Source: Anaerolineae bacterium (GTDB taxonomy: Bacteria > Chloroflexota > Anaerolineae > Aggregatilineales > Aggregatilineaceae). Taken from it: 59,413 nt of DNA. The translations under genes were made by a program, and so were the position numbers. This document shows positions 1-7,673 of this stretch, one piece after another; within the stretch, counting starts at the first letter, position 1; each line of letters starts with the position of its first letter. The notes under the pieces are model-generated. The model ran no database searches and was not told the DNA's origin. It saw only the letters and a program-made list of their open reading frames with translations. The DNA lies in contig JAFGNU010000006.1 of assembly GCA_016926875.1 (NCBI GenBank), forward strand, positions 1-59,413, written 5' to 3'.

Positions 1-117
1 ACGGCGCAAGGACAAGCCTATGTGGAATTCGCATTTGAGCTTGCACGTCAAATGGATTTGGCTGAAAAGGAAGAAGAATACCAAGCAGGGATAAATTGGT
101 TCAAGAACATAAGATGA
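1..117 (+). CDS. C-terminal end of an unidentified protein (partial)
   Basis: An open frame enters from the left edge and runs for 38 codons to a TGA at 115-117. The visible tail is rich in Glu, Ala and aromatic residues (AYVEFAFELARQMDLAEKEE) and looks alpha-helical. This would suit the end of a helical-repeat or TPR-like protein, but no family can be named from so little. Base composition is lower in GC than the next gene. Confidence 0.5.
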   Translation, partial: TAQGQAYVEFAFELARQMDLAEKEEEYQAGINWFKNIR

Positions 118-130
118 TCCGCTCTTGCCT

Positions 131-162
131 CACGCGCCGAGTTTCAGAACTCCTTTCGCGTG
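131..162 (+). terminator. Hairpin after the partial gene, possible terminator
   Basis: CACGCG (131-136) pairs with CGCGTG (157-162), and inside it GAGTT (139-143) pairs with AACTC (148-152) around a TCAG loop. It lies just past the partial gene's stop. There is no clear T-run, so termination is inferred from position and structure only. Confidence 0.3.
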
Positions 163-192
163 GTTACCCCATGGTGCACTATCTTCCTTTGA

Positions 193-220
193 TTGCAAAA
201 GGTTGAATCAGTTCTATACC
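193..220 (+). promoter_or_regulatory. Sigma70-like promoter for the MTA phosphorylase gene
   Basis: TTGCAA at 193-198 and TATACC at 215-220 are separated by 16 bases. They lie about 120 bases ahead of the ATG at 341. Nothing resembling a conserved riboswitch was recognised in the leader between them and the gene. Confidence 0.4.
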
Positions 221-340
221 TACCGCTACACCGCAGGTTGAGACGCGCTGTGTTTGGCGTTACACTCAGCGCAGAACAGGTAAGGGCGCGGTTCAGGCGG
301 CCAGCGCATTAGCTGTCGCATATTGCAGGAGAACAGGTTC

Positions 341-1231
341 ATGGAGTCTATACGAATTGGCGTGATCGGCGGGTCGGGCCTGTACAACATGCCGGAATTG
401 GCCGCCGTCGAGGAACAGCACATCGAAACGCCGTATGGCCTGCCCAGCGATACGGTGCTGACCGGGATGCTGGCCGGGCAGCGCATCGCATTTATCCCGC
501 GTCACGGGCGCGGGCATACCCTGATGCCGTCTGAAGTGCCATACCGGGCGAATATCTACGCGCTCAAGGTGCTCGGCGTCCGGTATGTGATCGGTGTCAG
601 CGCGTGCGGCTCGCTGCGCGAGGGGTTGGCGCCGGGGCACATTGTGATCCCCAACCAGCTTATCGACTGGACGCGCGATGAGCGGGGCCGGACGTTTTTC
701 GGGGACGGGCTGGTAGCGCACGTCCCGGTCGGCGATCCGTTCTGCCCAACCTTGAGCGCACTGCTCGCGGACGCCGTCAAAGCGGCGGGCGGCACGGTGC
801 AGTTGGGCGGTACAAGCATCACCATCGAGGGGCCGCGCTTCAGCACGCGCGGCGAGAGTATGTTGTACCGGAGCTGGGGATTGGACATAATCGGCATGAC
901 GACCTCCCCGGAGGCGTTCCTGGCGCGCGAAGCGGAGATGTGTTACGCGGTGATGGCACATGTGACCGATTACGATGTCTGGCACGACACCGAAGAAGCG
1001 GTCACGGTCGAGATTGTGCTGCAAACCCTCAAGCAAAACCTGCGGCTGGCGCAGCAAGCGCTGGTTGAGGCGGTAAAGCGGCTGGCAGTGGTTGAAGATG
1101 ACTGCGCGTGCCACCATGCGCTGGCGACGGCCCTGCTGACCGATGCAGACAAAATCCCTACTGATGCGCTGGCGCGTGTGTGGCCGCTGGTCAAGAAGTA
1201 TTACGGCGATGACAAGACACAGACGGAATAA
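341..1231 (+). CDS. mtnP: S-methyl-5'-thioadenosine phosphorylase (PNP/MTAP family)
   Basis: This cytosolic enzyme splits 5'-methylthioadenosine (or a related purine nucleoside) with phosphate, feeding methionine and adenine salvage. The N-terminus carries the phosphate-binding IGVIGGSGLY, followed by RHGRGH and a central ISACGSL-like segment (VIGVSACGSLREG). FSTRGES and the IGMTTSPEA stretch match the substrate-binding region of the family. At 296 aa it has the normal length. The ATG at 341 is chosen because an AGGAGA lies 9-10 bases upstream; a longer TTG-started reading from 323 would include the ribosome site itself. MTA versus guanosine or inosine preference cannot be settled by eye. Confidence 0.88.
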   Translation: MESIRIGVIGGSGLYNMPELAAVEEQHIETPYGLPSDTVLTGMLAGQRIAFIPRHGRGHTLMPSEVPYRANIYALKVLGVRYVIGVSACGSLREGLAPGHIVIPNQLIDWTRDERGRTFFGDGLVAHVPVGDPFCPTLSALLADAVKAAGGTVQLGGTSITIEGPRFSTRGESMLYRSWGLDIIGMTTSPEAFLAREAEMCYAVMAHVTDYDVWHDTEEAVTVEIVLQTLKQNLRLAQQALVEAVKRLAVVEDDCACHHALATALLTDADKIPTDALARVWPLVKKYYGDDKTQTE

Positions 1232-1243
1232 CCGAAGGCGTTC

Positions 1244-1468
1244 ATGCCGATGGAAAAAGTAAAAGTGTACTACGACCTGGTGGGCAATACGCTGACCGTC
1301 TGGTTTGGCGATCTGTCGGATGAAGATGTCTGCGAGGAAACCGGCGAGGACGTCATCTTGATGAAGGATAAGTCCGGTCGCGTGATTGGCTTTGAGAAGC
1401 TGAATTTCGCACAGCAGGCCGGTGATGTCCAGGTGCAGTTCGAGGCGCTGTTCGGCCAAAGCGCTTGA
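1244..1468 (+). CDS. DUF2283 family small protein
   Basis: This is a 74-aa protein with the DUF2283 pattern: KVYYDLVGNTLTVWF, an acidic middle, then KSGRVIGFEKLNF. It starts 12 bases after the MTA phosphorylase stop behind GAAGG (1234-1238), so the two are probably co-transcribed. A second family member occurs at 40805-41023. DUF2283 genes are often found beside small toxin-like genes in other genomes, but no such partner is present here. The molecular function is not known. Confidence 0.75.
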   Translation: MPMEKVKVYYDLVGNTLTVWFGDLSDEDVCEETGEDVILMKDKSGRVIGFEKLNFAQQAGDVQVQFEALFGQSA

Positions 1469-1552
1469 GCAAATTCATAACCGGCAGGATGGATGACGGC
1501 GGGCGGTTCGGTAAAGGGCGTCCGCCGCCCGGTTATTAGCGTGTGAGGGATC

Positions 1553-2875
1553 ATGACCGCTTCGATACCGGCCCTGATGACTGCCAACCTGGACGGTGAC
1601 GCGCTCCGCCAGGCGGGCTGGCGCGAGCGGCTGCTGCTGGCGCTGGCAGGGCTGTTTTTGCTGGCTAACCACGTCACGCTGATCGTTGCCGACGGGCGGC
1701 GCTGGGCGGCGCTGTGGCCGGTTGGTGTGTGGGCGTTGTGCGCGCTGGCCGGGCATGTGGCGCTGGAACGCGTGCTGCCGGGCCGCGACCCGCTGCTGTT
1801 TCCGCTGGCGATGTTCCTGACCGGCTGGGGATTGAACCTGATCGCACGGCTGGTGCCGTCCTATACGGGGCGGCAAACGGCGTGGGTGGTCGTGGGAACC
1901 GGGGCGCTGCTGGCCGTGCTGGCGCTGCCCCGCGATCTGCGCTGGCTGCGGCGCTATCGCTACACGTGGCTGATCAGCGGGCTGGTACTGCTGGGGATCA
2001 CGATCCTGGTGGGGGAGAATCCATCCGGCGGCGGGCCGCGCCTGTGGTTGTGGCTGGGCTTTGGCCGGGTGTATTACCAGCCGTCGGAACTGCTCAAAAT
2101 CCTGCTGGTGGTTTTCCTGGCAAGCTACCTGGCTGAACATCACCGCTATATGCGCGCCGATACGGTCCGGCTGGGGATGTGGCGGGTGCCGTCCCCGGCG
2201 TTTTTGGGGCCGGTGCTGCTGATGTGGGGCATCTGCGTGATCGTATTGGTCTGGCAGCGCGACCTGGGCGCGGCGGCGCTGTTTTTTGTGGTGTTTATGA
2301 TGATGCTCTACCTGGCGAGCGGGCAGGCGGCGCTGTTCATCGGCGGCACGATCCTGCTGCTGCTGGCGGGCGTGGTGGCCTACCTGCTGTTTGATGTGGT
2401 GGCGCTGCGCGTGGATATCTGGTGGAACCCCTGGCCAACTGCCGACTCGGACGCCTACCAGGTGGTGCAGAGCGTGATGGCCGTCGCGGCGGGGGGCGTG
2501 CTTGGCGAGGGCATCGGGCAGGGCGCGCCGACGATCATCCCGGTAGTGCATTCCGATTTTGCATTTGCGGCGATTTGCGAAGAATGGGGCCTGCTGGGGG
2601 CGCTGGCGGCCCTGGTCACCATTGCGGCGCTGGTGGTGCGCGGGATGCGGATCGCGGCGCTGGCCCGGCAGCCGTTCCGGGCGCTGCTGGCAGCGGGACT
2701 CAGCCTGATGCTGGCGTTCCAAAGCCTGTTTATTATGGGCGGCGTGCTGCGCCTGCTGCCGCTGACCGGCGTGACGCTGCCGTTTGTCAGCTATGGGGGC
2801 AGCTCGCTGCTGACGAGTTTTGTGATCGTGGGGCTGCTGCTGGTATTGAGTGACGATGGAAGAGGCGCGGCGTGA
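1553..2875 (+). CDS. SEDS family peptidoglycan glycosyltransferase (FtsW/RodA/SpoVE type)
   Basis: This 440-aa integral membrane protein has about ten hydrophobic segments. SEDS proteins polymerise lipid II into glycan strands and normally work with a class B penicillin-binding protein. Diagnostic segments are YYQPSELLKI (about residues 175-185), the loop DAYQVVQSVMAVAAGGVLG, and PVVHSDFAFAAICEEWGLLG. The Asp in the last, D335, corresponds to the conserved HTDFIF Asp thought to be catalytic. GVTLPFVSYGGSS closes the protein. Start: ATG behind GAGGGA (1546-1551). It overlaps the next gene by 4 bases, so the two are translationally coupled. FtsW versus RodA role is undetermined. Confidence 0.9.
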   Translation: MTASIPALMTANLDGDALRQAGWRERLLLALAGLFLLANHVTLIVADGRRWAALWPVGVWALCALAGHVALERVLPGRDPLLFPLAMFLTGWGLNLIARLVPSYTGRQTAWVVVGTGALLAVLALPRDLRWLRRYRYTWLISGLVLLGITILVGENPSGGGPRLWLWLGFGRVYYQPSELLKILLVVFLASYLAEHHRYMRADTVRLGMWRVPSPAFLGPVLLMWGICVIVLVWQRDLGAAALFFVVFMMMLYLASGQAALFIGGTILLLLAGVVAYLLFDVVALRVDIWWNPWPTADSDAYQVVQSVMAVAAGGVLGEGIGQGAPTIIPVVHSDFAFAAICEEWGLLGALAALVTIAALVVRGMRIAALARQPFRALLAAGLSLMLAFQSLFIMGGVLRLLPLTGVTLPFVSYGGSSLLTSFVIVGLLLVLSDDGRGAA

Positions 2876-4332
2876 TCACCGAACTCAACCGCGTGACGGT
2901 CGGGCTGCTGGTCGCCTTCCTGGTAGTAACGGCGGGGCTGGTCTACTGGTCGGTGGTGCAGGCCGATGACCTGCTGGCGCGCGAGGATAATCTGCGCAGC
3001 GTGATCGCGGAGCAGCGCATCCAGCGCGGCGCGATTTTTGACCGGGATGGCGAGCGGCTGGCGTACAGCCAGGCCCAGGCAAACGGCGTGATGCAGCGCA
3101 TCTATCCCTACCCGGAAGCGTCCGGCGTGGTGGGCTATTACAGCTTCACCTATGGCGCGGCGGGCCTTGAAGCGGCGTTTGACGAGGAACTGCGCGGCGA
3201 CGATCTGCGCGATGACTGGGGCCGGTTCGTGGATGAAACGCTGCACCGGACCCAGCAGGGCAGCGATATTCGCTCGACGGTCGATCTTGACGTGCAGCGC
3301 GCGGCAGCAGCGGCGCTGGGCGATCAGAGCGGGGCGGTGGTGGTTGTGCATGTGCCGTCGGGGCGCGTGCTGGCGATGGTCAGCCAGCCGGGCTATGACC
3401 CGAACCTCGTCGAAACCGATTGGGACGCACTCACCGAACACGAGGACACGTCCCCGCTGCTAAACCGGGTGACGCTGGGCCTGTACCAGCCGGGCGGCGC
3501 GCTGTACACCGTCATGCTGGCCGCGATCCTGGCCTCCTATCCCGACCTGGATGAAGCCGGGGGATATGTGCTCAACGGGGATGTGCCGGACGCGCAGGCG
3601 CCGGTGATGGTTAACAGCCTGACGCTAACATGCCTGGACAGGGTGACGGATCGACCGCTGACGCTGGCCGAGGCGTACAGCTACGGGTGTCCGGGGCCGT
3701 TTGCCGCGGTACTGGGGCAGACTGTGACGCCGGATCGCCTGTGGGAGCGGTTTGGCGCGGTCGGGCTGCTGGAAGCTCCGGCGCTGGCCGGTTTTGAGAC
3801 GGTGGCCGGTGATCGGCCCGATCCGCTCACCGATGCCACGCCTCCGGAAACGCTGATCGCGGCGGCTGTGGGGCAAAGTGACCTGACCGTTACCCCCTTG
3901 CACATGGTCGAGATCGCAGCCGCGATTGCCAACCGGGGCAACGCCGTGCCGCTGCATATCGTCGATGCCGTGCGCCAGCCGGGCGCGGCGGACTGGGAAG
4001 CGATCCAGATTCCAGCACTCCAACCGGCACTGCTGCGCGAAGACGTGGCCGAGGCGGTGCGCCTGACCATGCTCCAGGCGGCGGCACTGAGTCCGACTGT
4101 GGCGCAGGCGCGGCGGCAAAACCTGGTGTTGTACGGGCACAGCGCGCTGGCGTTTGGCGGGCCGGACGCGACGCCGTATGCGTGGTTTGTCGGCTTTGTG
4201 GACCAGAGCGAGGGCAGCGCAGTAGAGGCGGTCGCGGTCGTGGTGGTGATCGAGGGAGAACCCGATGCGGGCCGCGCGGCAGACGTGGCAGGCGCGGCAT
4301 TTGAAGCGGCGGTTTATTCAAACATGGAATAA
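2872..4332 (+). CDS. Penicillin-binding protein (class B/PbpA type) with degenerate active site
   Basis: This 486-aa protein has one N-terminal membrane anchor (about residues 8-28), the class B dimerisation segment (RGAIFDRDGERLAY, YPYPEASGVVGYYSFTYGAAG) and a transpeptidase fold ending in YAWFVGFVD. The overall alignment to PbpA-type enzymes is clear, but the catalytic motifs are not. The PGSTFK-like SxxK motif reads PGGALY (G209, Y212). SxN reads SYG (270-272). KTG reads YGH (421-423). It should therefore not form an acyl-enzyme or bind beta-lactams in the usual way. The frame is intact and overlaps the SEDS gene by 4 bases, which suggests a retained structural or regulatory role for the SEDS partner. 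Confidence 0.88.
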   Translation: MITELNRVTVGLLVAFLVVTAGLVYWSVVQADDLLAREDNLRSVIAEQRIQRGAIFDRDGERLAYSQAQANGVMQRIYPYPEASGVVGYYSFTYGAAGLEAAFDEELRGDDLRDDWGRFVDETLHRTQQGSDIRSTVDLDVQRAAAAALGDQSGAVVVVHVPSGRVLAMVSQPGYDPNLVETDWDALTEHEDTSPLLNRVTLGLYQPGGALYTVMLAAILASYPDLDEAGGYVLNGDVPDAQAPVMVNSLTLTCLDRVTDRPLTLAEAYSYGCPGPFAAVLGQTVTPDRLWERFGAVGLLEAPALAGFETVAGDRPDPLTDATPPETLIAAAVGQSDLTVTPLHMVEIAAAIANRGNAVPLHIVDAVRQPGAADWEAIQIPALQPALLREDVAEAVRLTMLQAAALSPTVAQARRQNLVLYGHSALAFGGPDATPYAWFVGFVDQSEGSAVEAVAVVVVIEGEPDAGRAADVAGAAFEAAVYSNME

Positions 4333-4351
4333 GCGCGGGCGAAAACACACG

Positions 4352-4396
4352 GGGCCTGTCCGGTGTACAGAATCGCGGGCAGGCCCTGTTTTGTTT
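4352..4396 (+). terminator. Rho-independent terminator after the SEDS-PBP pair
   Basis: GGGCCTGTCC (4352-4361) pairs over ten positions with GGGCAGGCCC (4377-4386), including one G-U pair. The loop is 15 bases and the stem is followed by TGTTTTGTTT. It separates the plus-strand operon from the convergent CpXC gene. Confidence 0.8.
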
Positions 4397-4409
4397 GGGG
4401 GATGTCGTG

Positions 4410-5777
4410 TTATTCGCCCGGTCCCAGCACAAACTCTGCCGCATAGTCGCTGAAGACGCGCAGACGGTCGGCTTCGTCGGGCCGGTCGCTGTCGTCCAGG
4501 TCGTCGGCAACGGCGTTCATCAGATCGATCAGTTCCGGGCCAAACTGCGGGGCCTCAGTCTCGATCAGTTCGCGGGCTTCCTCGTCGCTTTCGGCGCCCA
4601 TCAGGTCGTTGATCAGGCGCAGGTGCGGCGGGGCGTGCTCACGTAGGATGGCAAGCGTCTTTTCGAGTACCAGCTTCAGCCGGGCGGTGGTTTGTAGGTC
4701 TTGACGCTGCTCGGCTTCGTGCAGGTTGGCGTGCAGCACGGCCAGGAATGTATCGTCGATGGCGGCCAGCCGGGGCCGGATCGCGGCGTCGATGTCCTCG
4801 CTGTTCAAAATAATGCGCAGCGTGTCGGCGGCACGCTGAAGCACGGCGTGGGTCTGCTGGTCGATCACGTTGGCCAGTTCGAGCAGCCGGGCGCGCAGCG
4901 CGGCCAGTTTCTCCTGCTCTTTGCCTTTAGCCTGCTCGATCTTGCCGGTCAGCTCCTGGAAGAACGTGTAATCCAGCGCGGGGCGCATCATGGCGACCAG
5001 GGCTTGCACGTGGTTATCGTCGTCTGCATAGCTGAGCACCAGGTTCATAAAATCTTCGCGGGTCATGTCCTCACCCAGTGATTCGATATCTTCCGCGACT
5101 TCCTGGGCGACAGCTTCGTGCACCTGGGCGGCTTCGATGGCCTGCTGCCCGATTTCCGTGTTGGTGATCAAATAGTTGTACAGGTTAAACAGCCGCTCGG
5201 CCATGTGCTGGTGACCGCTTTCGGCGGAATTTTGCGCGGCAGCGATCAACATCTGGAAGAATTCCGCGTCGATCTCGTCGGTATGTTCTTCGAGCAGGGC
5301 GGGCCACTCGTCCGGGCTGACGTGCGTGAACAGGTTCATGGTGTTTATTTTCGCACGCTGCGCGTCACGCATTTCTTTGGTGATACCGTCTGCTTCGAGA
5401 ATGATGTCGATCATGCCGGGGATGGTGAGCGGCTGCTGCGGGCGCAGCAGGTAGCCTTTCCGCTGTTCCTGGGGCAGGCTGTCCGTCAGGCGGCGCGTCA
5501 GGCCGCCGATGATGTTTTCGCGCTCCTGCTGGGTGACTTGCAGCTCCATCGGCACGTATACCAGCAGCAGTTCCTTACCGGGATCGTGATACAACAGCGG
5601 CGTGCCCAGCGTGATCTGGTTGCCGCAGTTGGGGCAGGTTATCTGGTTGATACGACCGGATAAAAAGCGGGCTTTGGCCTGTGGGTCGCGGCCTACGTCG
5701 ATGATCTGCTCGATGATGGCGTTGACCGGTTGCCCGCAGGTTGGGCAGTTGATCGAGGTTCGGACGACTTGAGACAT
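4410..5777 (-). CDS. CpXC domain protein
   Basis: This is a 455-aa soluble protein. The first 70 residues are a zinc-ribbon-like CpXC domain with two Cys pairs (CPTCGQ near residue 11 and CPNCGNQ near 48) and a hydrophobic LLLVYVPMEL strand. The rest is a long acidic helical region without recognised catalytic motifs (for example AALRARLLELANVI, LEKTLAILREH). CpXC proteins are common in Chloroflexota; their role is unknown. Start: ATG with AGGAG about 7 bases upstream. The upstream kinase gene on the same strand ends 111 bases away. Confidence 0.8.
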   Translation of the reverse strand: MSQVVRTSINCPTCGQPVNAIIEQIIDVGRDPQAKARFLSGRINQITCPNCGNQITLGTPLLYHDPGKELLLVYVPMELQVTQQERENIIGGLTRRLTDSLPQEQRKGYLLRPQQPLTIPGMIDIILEADGITKEMRDAQRAKINTMNLFTHVSPDEWPALLEEHTDEIDAEFFQMLIAAAQNSAESGHQHMAERLFNLYNYLITNTEIGQQAIEAAQVHEAVAQEVAEDIESLGEDMTREDFMNLVLSYADDDNHVQALVAMMRPALDYTFFQELTGKIEQAKGKEQEKLAALRARLLELANVIDQQTHAVLQRAADTLRIILNSEDIDAAIRPRLAAIDDTFLAVLHANLHEAEQRQDLQTTARLKLVLEKTLAILREHAPPHLRLINDLMGAESDEEARELIETEAPQFGPELIDLMNAVADDLDDSDRPDEADRLRVFSDYAAEFVLGPGE

Positions 5778-5888
5778 AGTTGCTCCTAAAATCCTGATGA
5801 CCGGTAGGCCCGGTTGATTGACCCGTGAAGTCTACCGCATTGTGACGGATCGTGCCGATGAAAAATCGATCTGGCCGAGGATTCCCGG

Positions 5889-7460
5889 TCAGTCGCGGCG
5901 GGGCAGGGTGAAGCTGAACGTCGCGCCGCCGTCCGGGTTGTTATTGGCCCAGATTTTGCCGCCATGCGCGGTGATGACCGCGTGCGCCAGGTACAGGCCC
6001 AGGCCGGTGCCCTGAGTATTGCTGGTCAGGGCGCTGTCCACGCGGTAAAAGCGCTCAAAGACGCGGCCCAGCTCGTCCGGCGGCAGGCCGATGCCCTGGT
6101 CGCTGATCGCTACCTGCACCCAGGCGTCACCGTATGTGCCCCGGATGATCACCTCACCGCCGCGCGGCGAGTACTTGATCGCGTTGCTCAGCAGGTTGTC
6201 GATCACCTGCCGCAGCCGGGTTGTATCGCCGCAGATGACCGGAAAATCCGGCGGGAACTCGGCGCGCAGGGTGTGTTTTTCAGTTTGGGTCTGGAAGCGG
6301 TCGATGGCCTGTTGAGCGATCAGCGGCAGGTTGGCATCATCGACCGTCAGGCGCATACCTTCGGCCTGGAGCTTGGATGCCGCCAGCAGGTTTTCGATCA
6401 GTTCGGTCAGCCGGTCGGCTTCTTCCTCGATGACGGTCAGCCCTTCGATGATGGTTTCCCGGTTCCAGTTGGCGTCGGGACGGTTGAGCGTGTCCGCGTA
6501 GCCTTTGATCAGCGCGACCGGGGTTTTTAGCTCGTGTGATACTACCGAGATAAACGTCGATTTCAGTTCTTCGGCTTCGCGGAAGCGGGTGATGTCGCGC
6601 ACGTTGGCGATGATATTTTGTAACGCGCCGTCTGGCTTGCGCAGCGGCGCATACGTGATCCCCACGCTGATTGTAGTGCCGTCGAGCCGTTCCAGGTCGC
6701 CTTCAATATACAGTGTTTCGGGCAGTGTGTCGGTGGATACGGGGCGCGGCCAGCCGTTGTTGATCGCTTCGGACAGGTTCAAGCCCGTCGCACGGCGTGC
6801 CCAGCGGATCACGATGTCGTGATGTCGCCCGGTCACCTGATCCGGCTGCCAGCCGGTAATATGGCTCAGCGCGCGGTTCCAGCGCTCGATGTGCAGGTGG
6901 GCGTCCAGGATCATCACGCCGTCGGCGCTGTAATCCAGGATGGCGGCCAGGCGCTGGCGTTCCTGGTTGGCGAACTCGTACATACGCGCGTTGTGAACGG
7001 CAATAGCGGCCTGGTCTGCGAAGCTTTGCAGCAGGCGGTGATCGTTCTCGGTCGGTGCCCCGGCGTATGAGCGGAAGGTAAACAGGATGCCCAGCATATC
7101 GTCGGCTACAACCATCGGCAGGGCGACCACCTGGCGCAGATTGAGGTCTACCTCGCGCGCGACCTTACGCATTTTGCTGTACAACTGCGCCACGTCGATG
7201 TCGTCGGCATCGGGCCGCAGGTCTTCGAGCAGCGGGTCAAACAGGTTGGCCTGGTCAGGCTGTGTGCCGGTGATGGCGCGGACGTGGAATCCGTCACCCT
7301 CGCGCAGCGCGATGATGCCCACCTCGCCGGACAGCATCGAGGTAGCAGCTTGCAGGATCAAACGCAGCACTTCGCCCAGGTCAAGCTGGGCGGTCAGCGC
7401 GCGGCTGATGTCGAGCAGGTAATCGCGCTGGCGGACGCGGTAGTCGGGTAGCAGGAACAT
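5889..7460 (-). CDS. Soluble sensor histidine kinase (GAF-PAS-HisKA-HATPase)
   Basis: This is a 523-aa kinase without membrane segments. Domain order: a GAF domain (about residues 15-160), a PAS domain (about 170-290, ADGVMILDAHLHIERWN), HisKA with the H-box SVVSHELKTP (phospho-acceptor H309), then an HATPase_c domain with N-box LLSNAIKYS, G1 DQGIGLP and G2 GTGLGLYLA. No response regulator gene is adjacent, so its partner is elsewhere or is the OmpR-type regulator at 11552-12262. GAF plus PAS suggests an intracellular redox or ligand cue. The start lacks a strong ribosome site, so an internal start is possible. Confidence 0.9.
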   Translation of the reverse strand: MFLLPDYRVRQRDYLLDISRALTAQLDLGEVLRLILQAATSMLSGEVGIIALREGDGFHVRAITGTQPDQANLFDPLLEDLRPDADDIDVAQLYSKMRKVAREVDLNLRQVVALPMVVADDMLGILFTFRSYAGAPTENDHRLLQSFADQAAIAVHNARMYEFANQERQRLAAILDYSADGVMILDAHLHIERWNRALSHITGWQPDQVTGRHHDIVIRWARRATGLNLSEAINNGWPRPVSTDTLPETLYIEGDLERLDGTTISVGITYAPLRKPDGALQNIIANVRDITRFREAEELKSTFISVVSHELKTPVALIKGYADTLNRPDANWNRETIIEGLTVIEEEADRLTELIENLLAASKLQAEGMRLTVDDANLPLIAQQAIDRFQTQTEKHTLRAEFPPDFPVICGDTTRLRQVIDNLLSNAIKYSPRGGEVIIRGTYGDAWVQVAISDQGIGLPPDELGRVFERFYRVDSALTSNTQGTGLGLYLAHAVITAHGGKIWANNNPDGGATFSFTLPRRD

Positions 7461-7503
7461 GAGATTCGTCAGTTCACCGGTAACCAGAAAAACAACGACG
7501 TAT

Positions 7504-7529
7504 CACTGATCAGTGCTCGTATTCTAGCA
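7504..7529 (-). promoter_or_regulatory. Extended -10 promoter and palindromic operator candidate for the soluble kinase
   Basis: On the minus strand TGCTAGAAT (plus 7521-7529) is an extended -10. A perfect 12-bp palindrome CACTGATCAGTG (7504-7515) lies at the expected transcription start, a common operator position. No good -35 was seen. The distance to the kinase ATG at 7460 is about 50 bases. Confidence 0.4.
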
Positions 7530-7610
7530 TGCGGGCAGGGGCGCGGTAAGAGGGGCGGCGCAGTTCTAGCGGGGTTCTTGTGCAGTTCTTGCGTGTTTCT
7601 TATGCGAATC

Positions 7611-7643
7611 AAAACCGGGGCGATCCCTGCCGGATCGTCCCGG
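7611..7643 (-). terminator. Rho-independent terminator of the class III aminotransferase gene
   Basis: Read on the minus strand, CCGGG-A-CGATCC pairs with GGATCG-C-CCCGG (one mismatch) around a 5-base loop, and TTTTGATT follows. It lies about 30 bases past the aminotransferase stop. Confidence 0.65.
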
Positions 7644-7673
7644 TGTCGGATGGCGATGTGAAACCACGCCCGG

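Noticed and set aside
118..340. Riboswitch (for example SAM type) ahead of the MTA phosphorylase gene
   Set aside because: The leader shows a hairpin just after the upstream gene but no multi-helix arrangement matching a known riboswitch core.
293..1459. 388-codon minus-strand ORF
   Set aside because: It lies wholly opposite the MTA phosphorylase and DUF2283 genes, has no recognisable motif, and is the usual high-GC antisense shadow.
1475..2722. 415-codon minus-strand ORF rich in Gln, Arg and His
   Set aside because: Its composition is the mirror of the Leu/Ala-rich SEDS membrane gene on the other strand; it has no ribosome site or domain.
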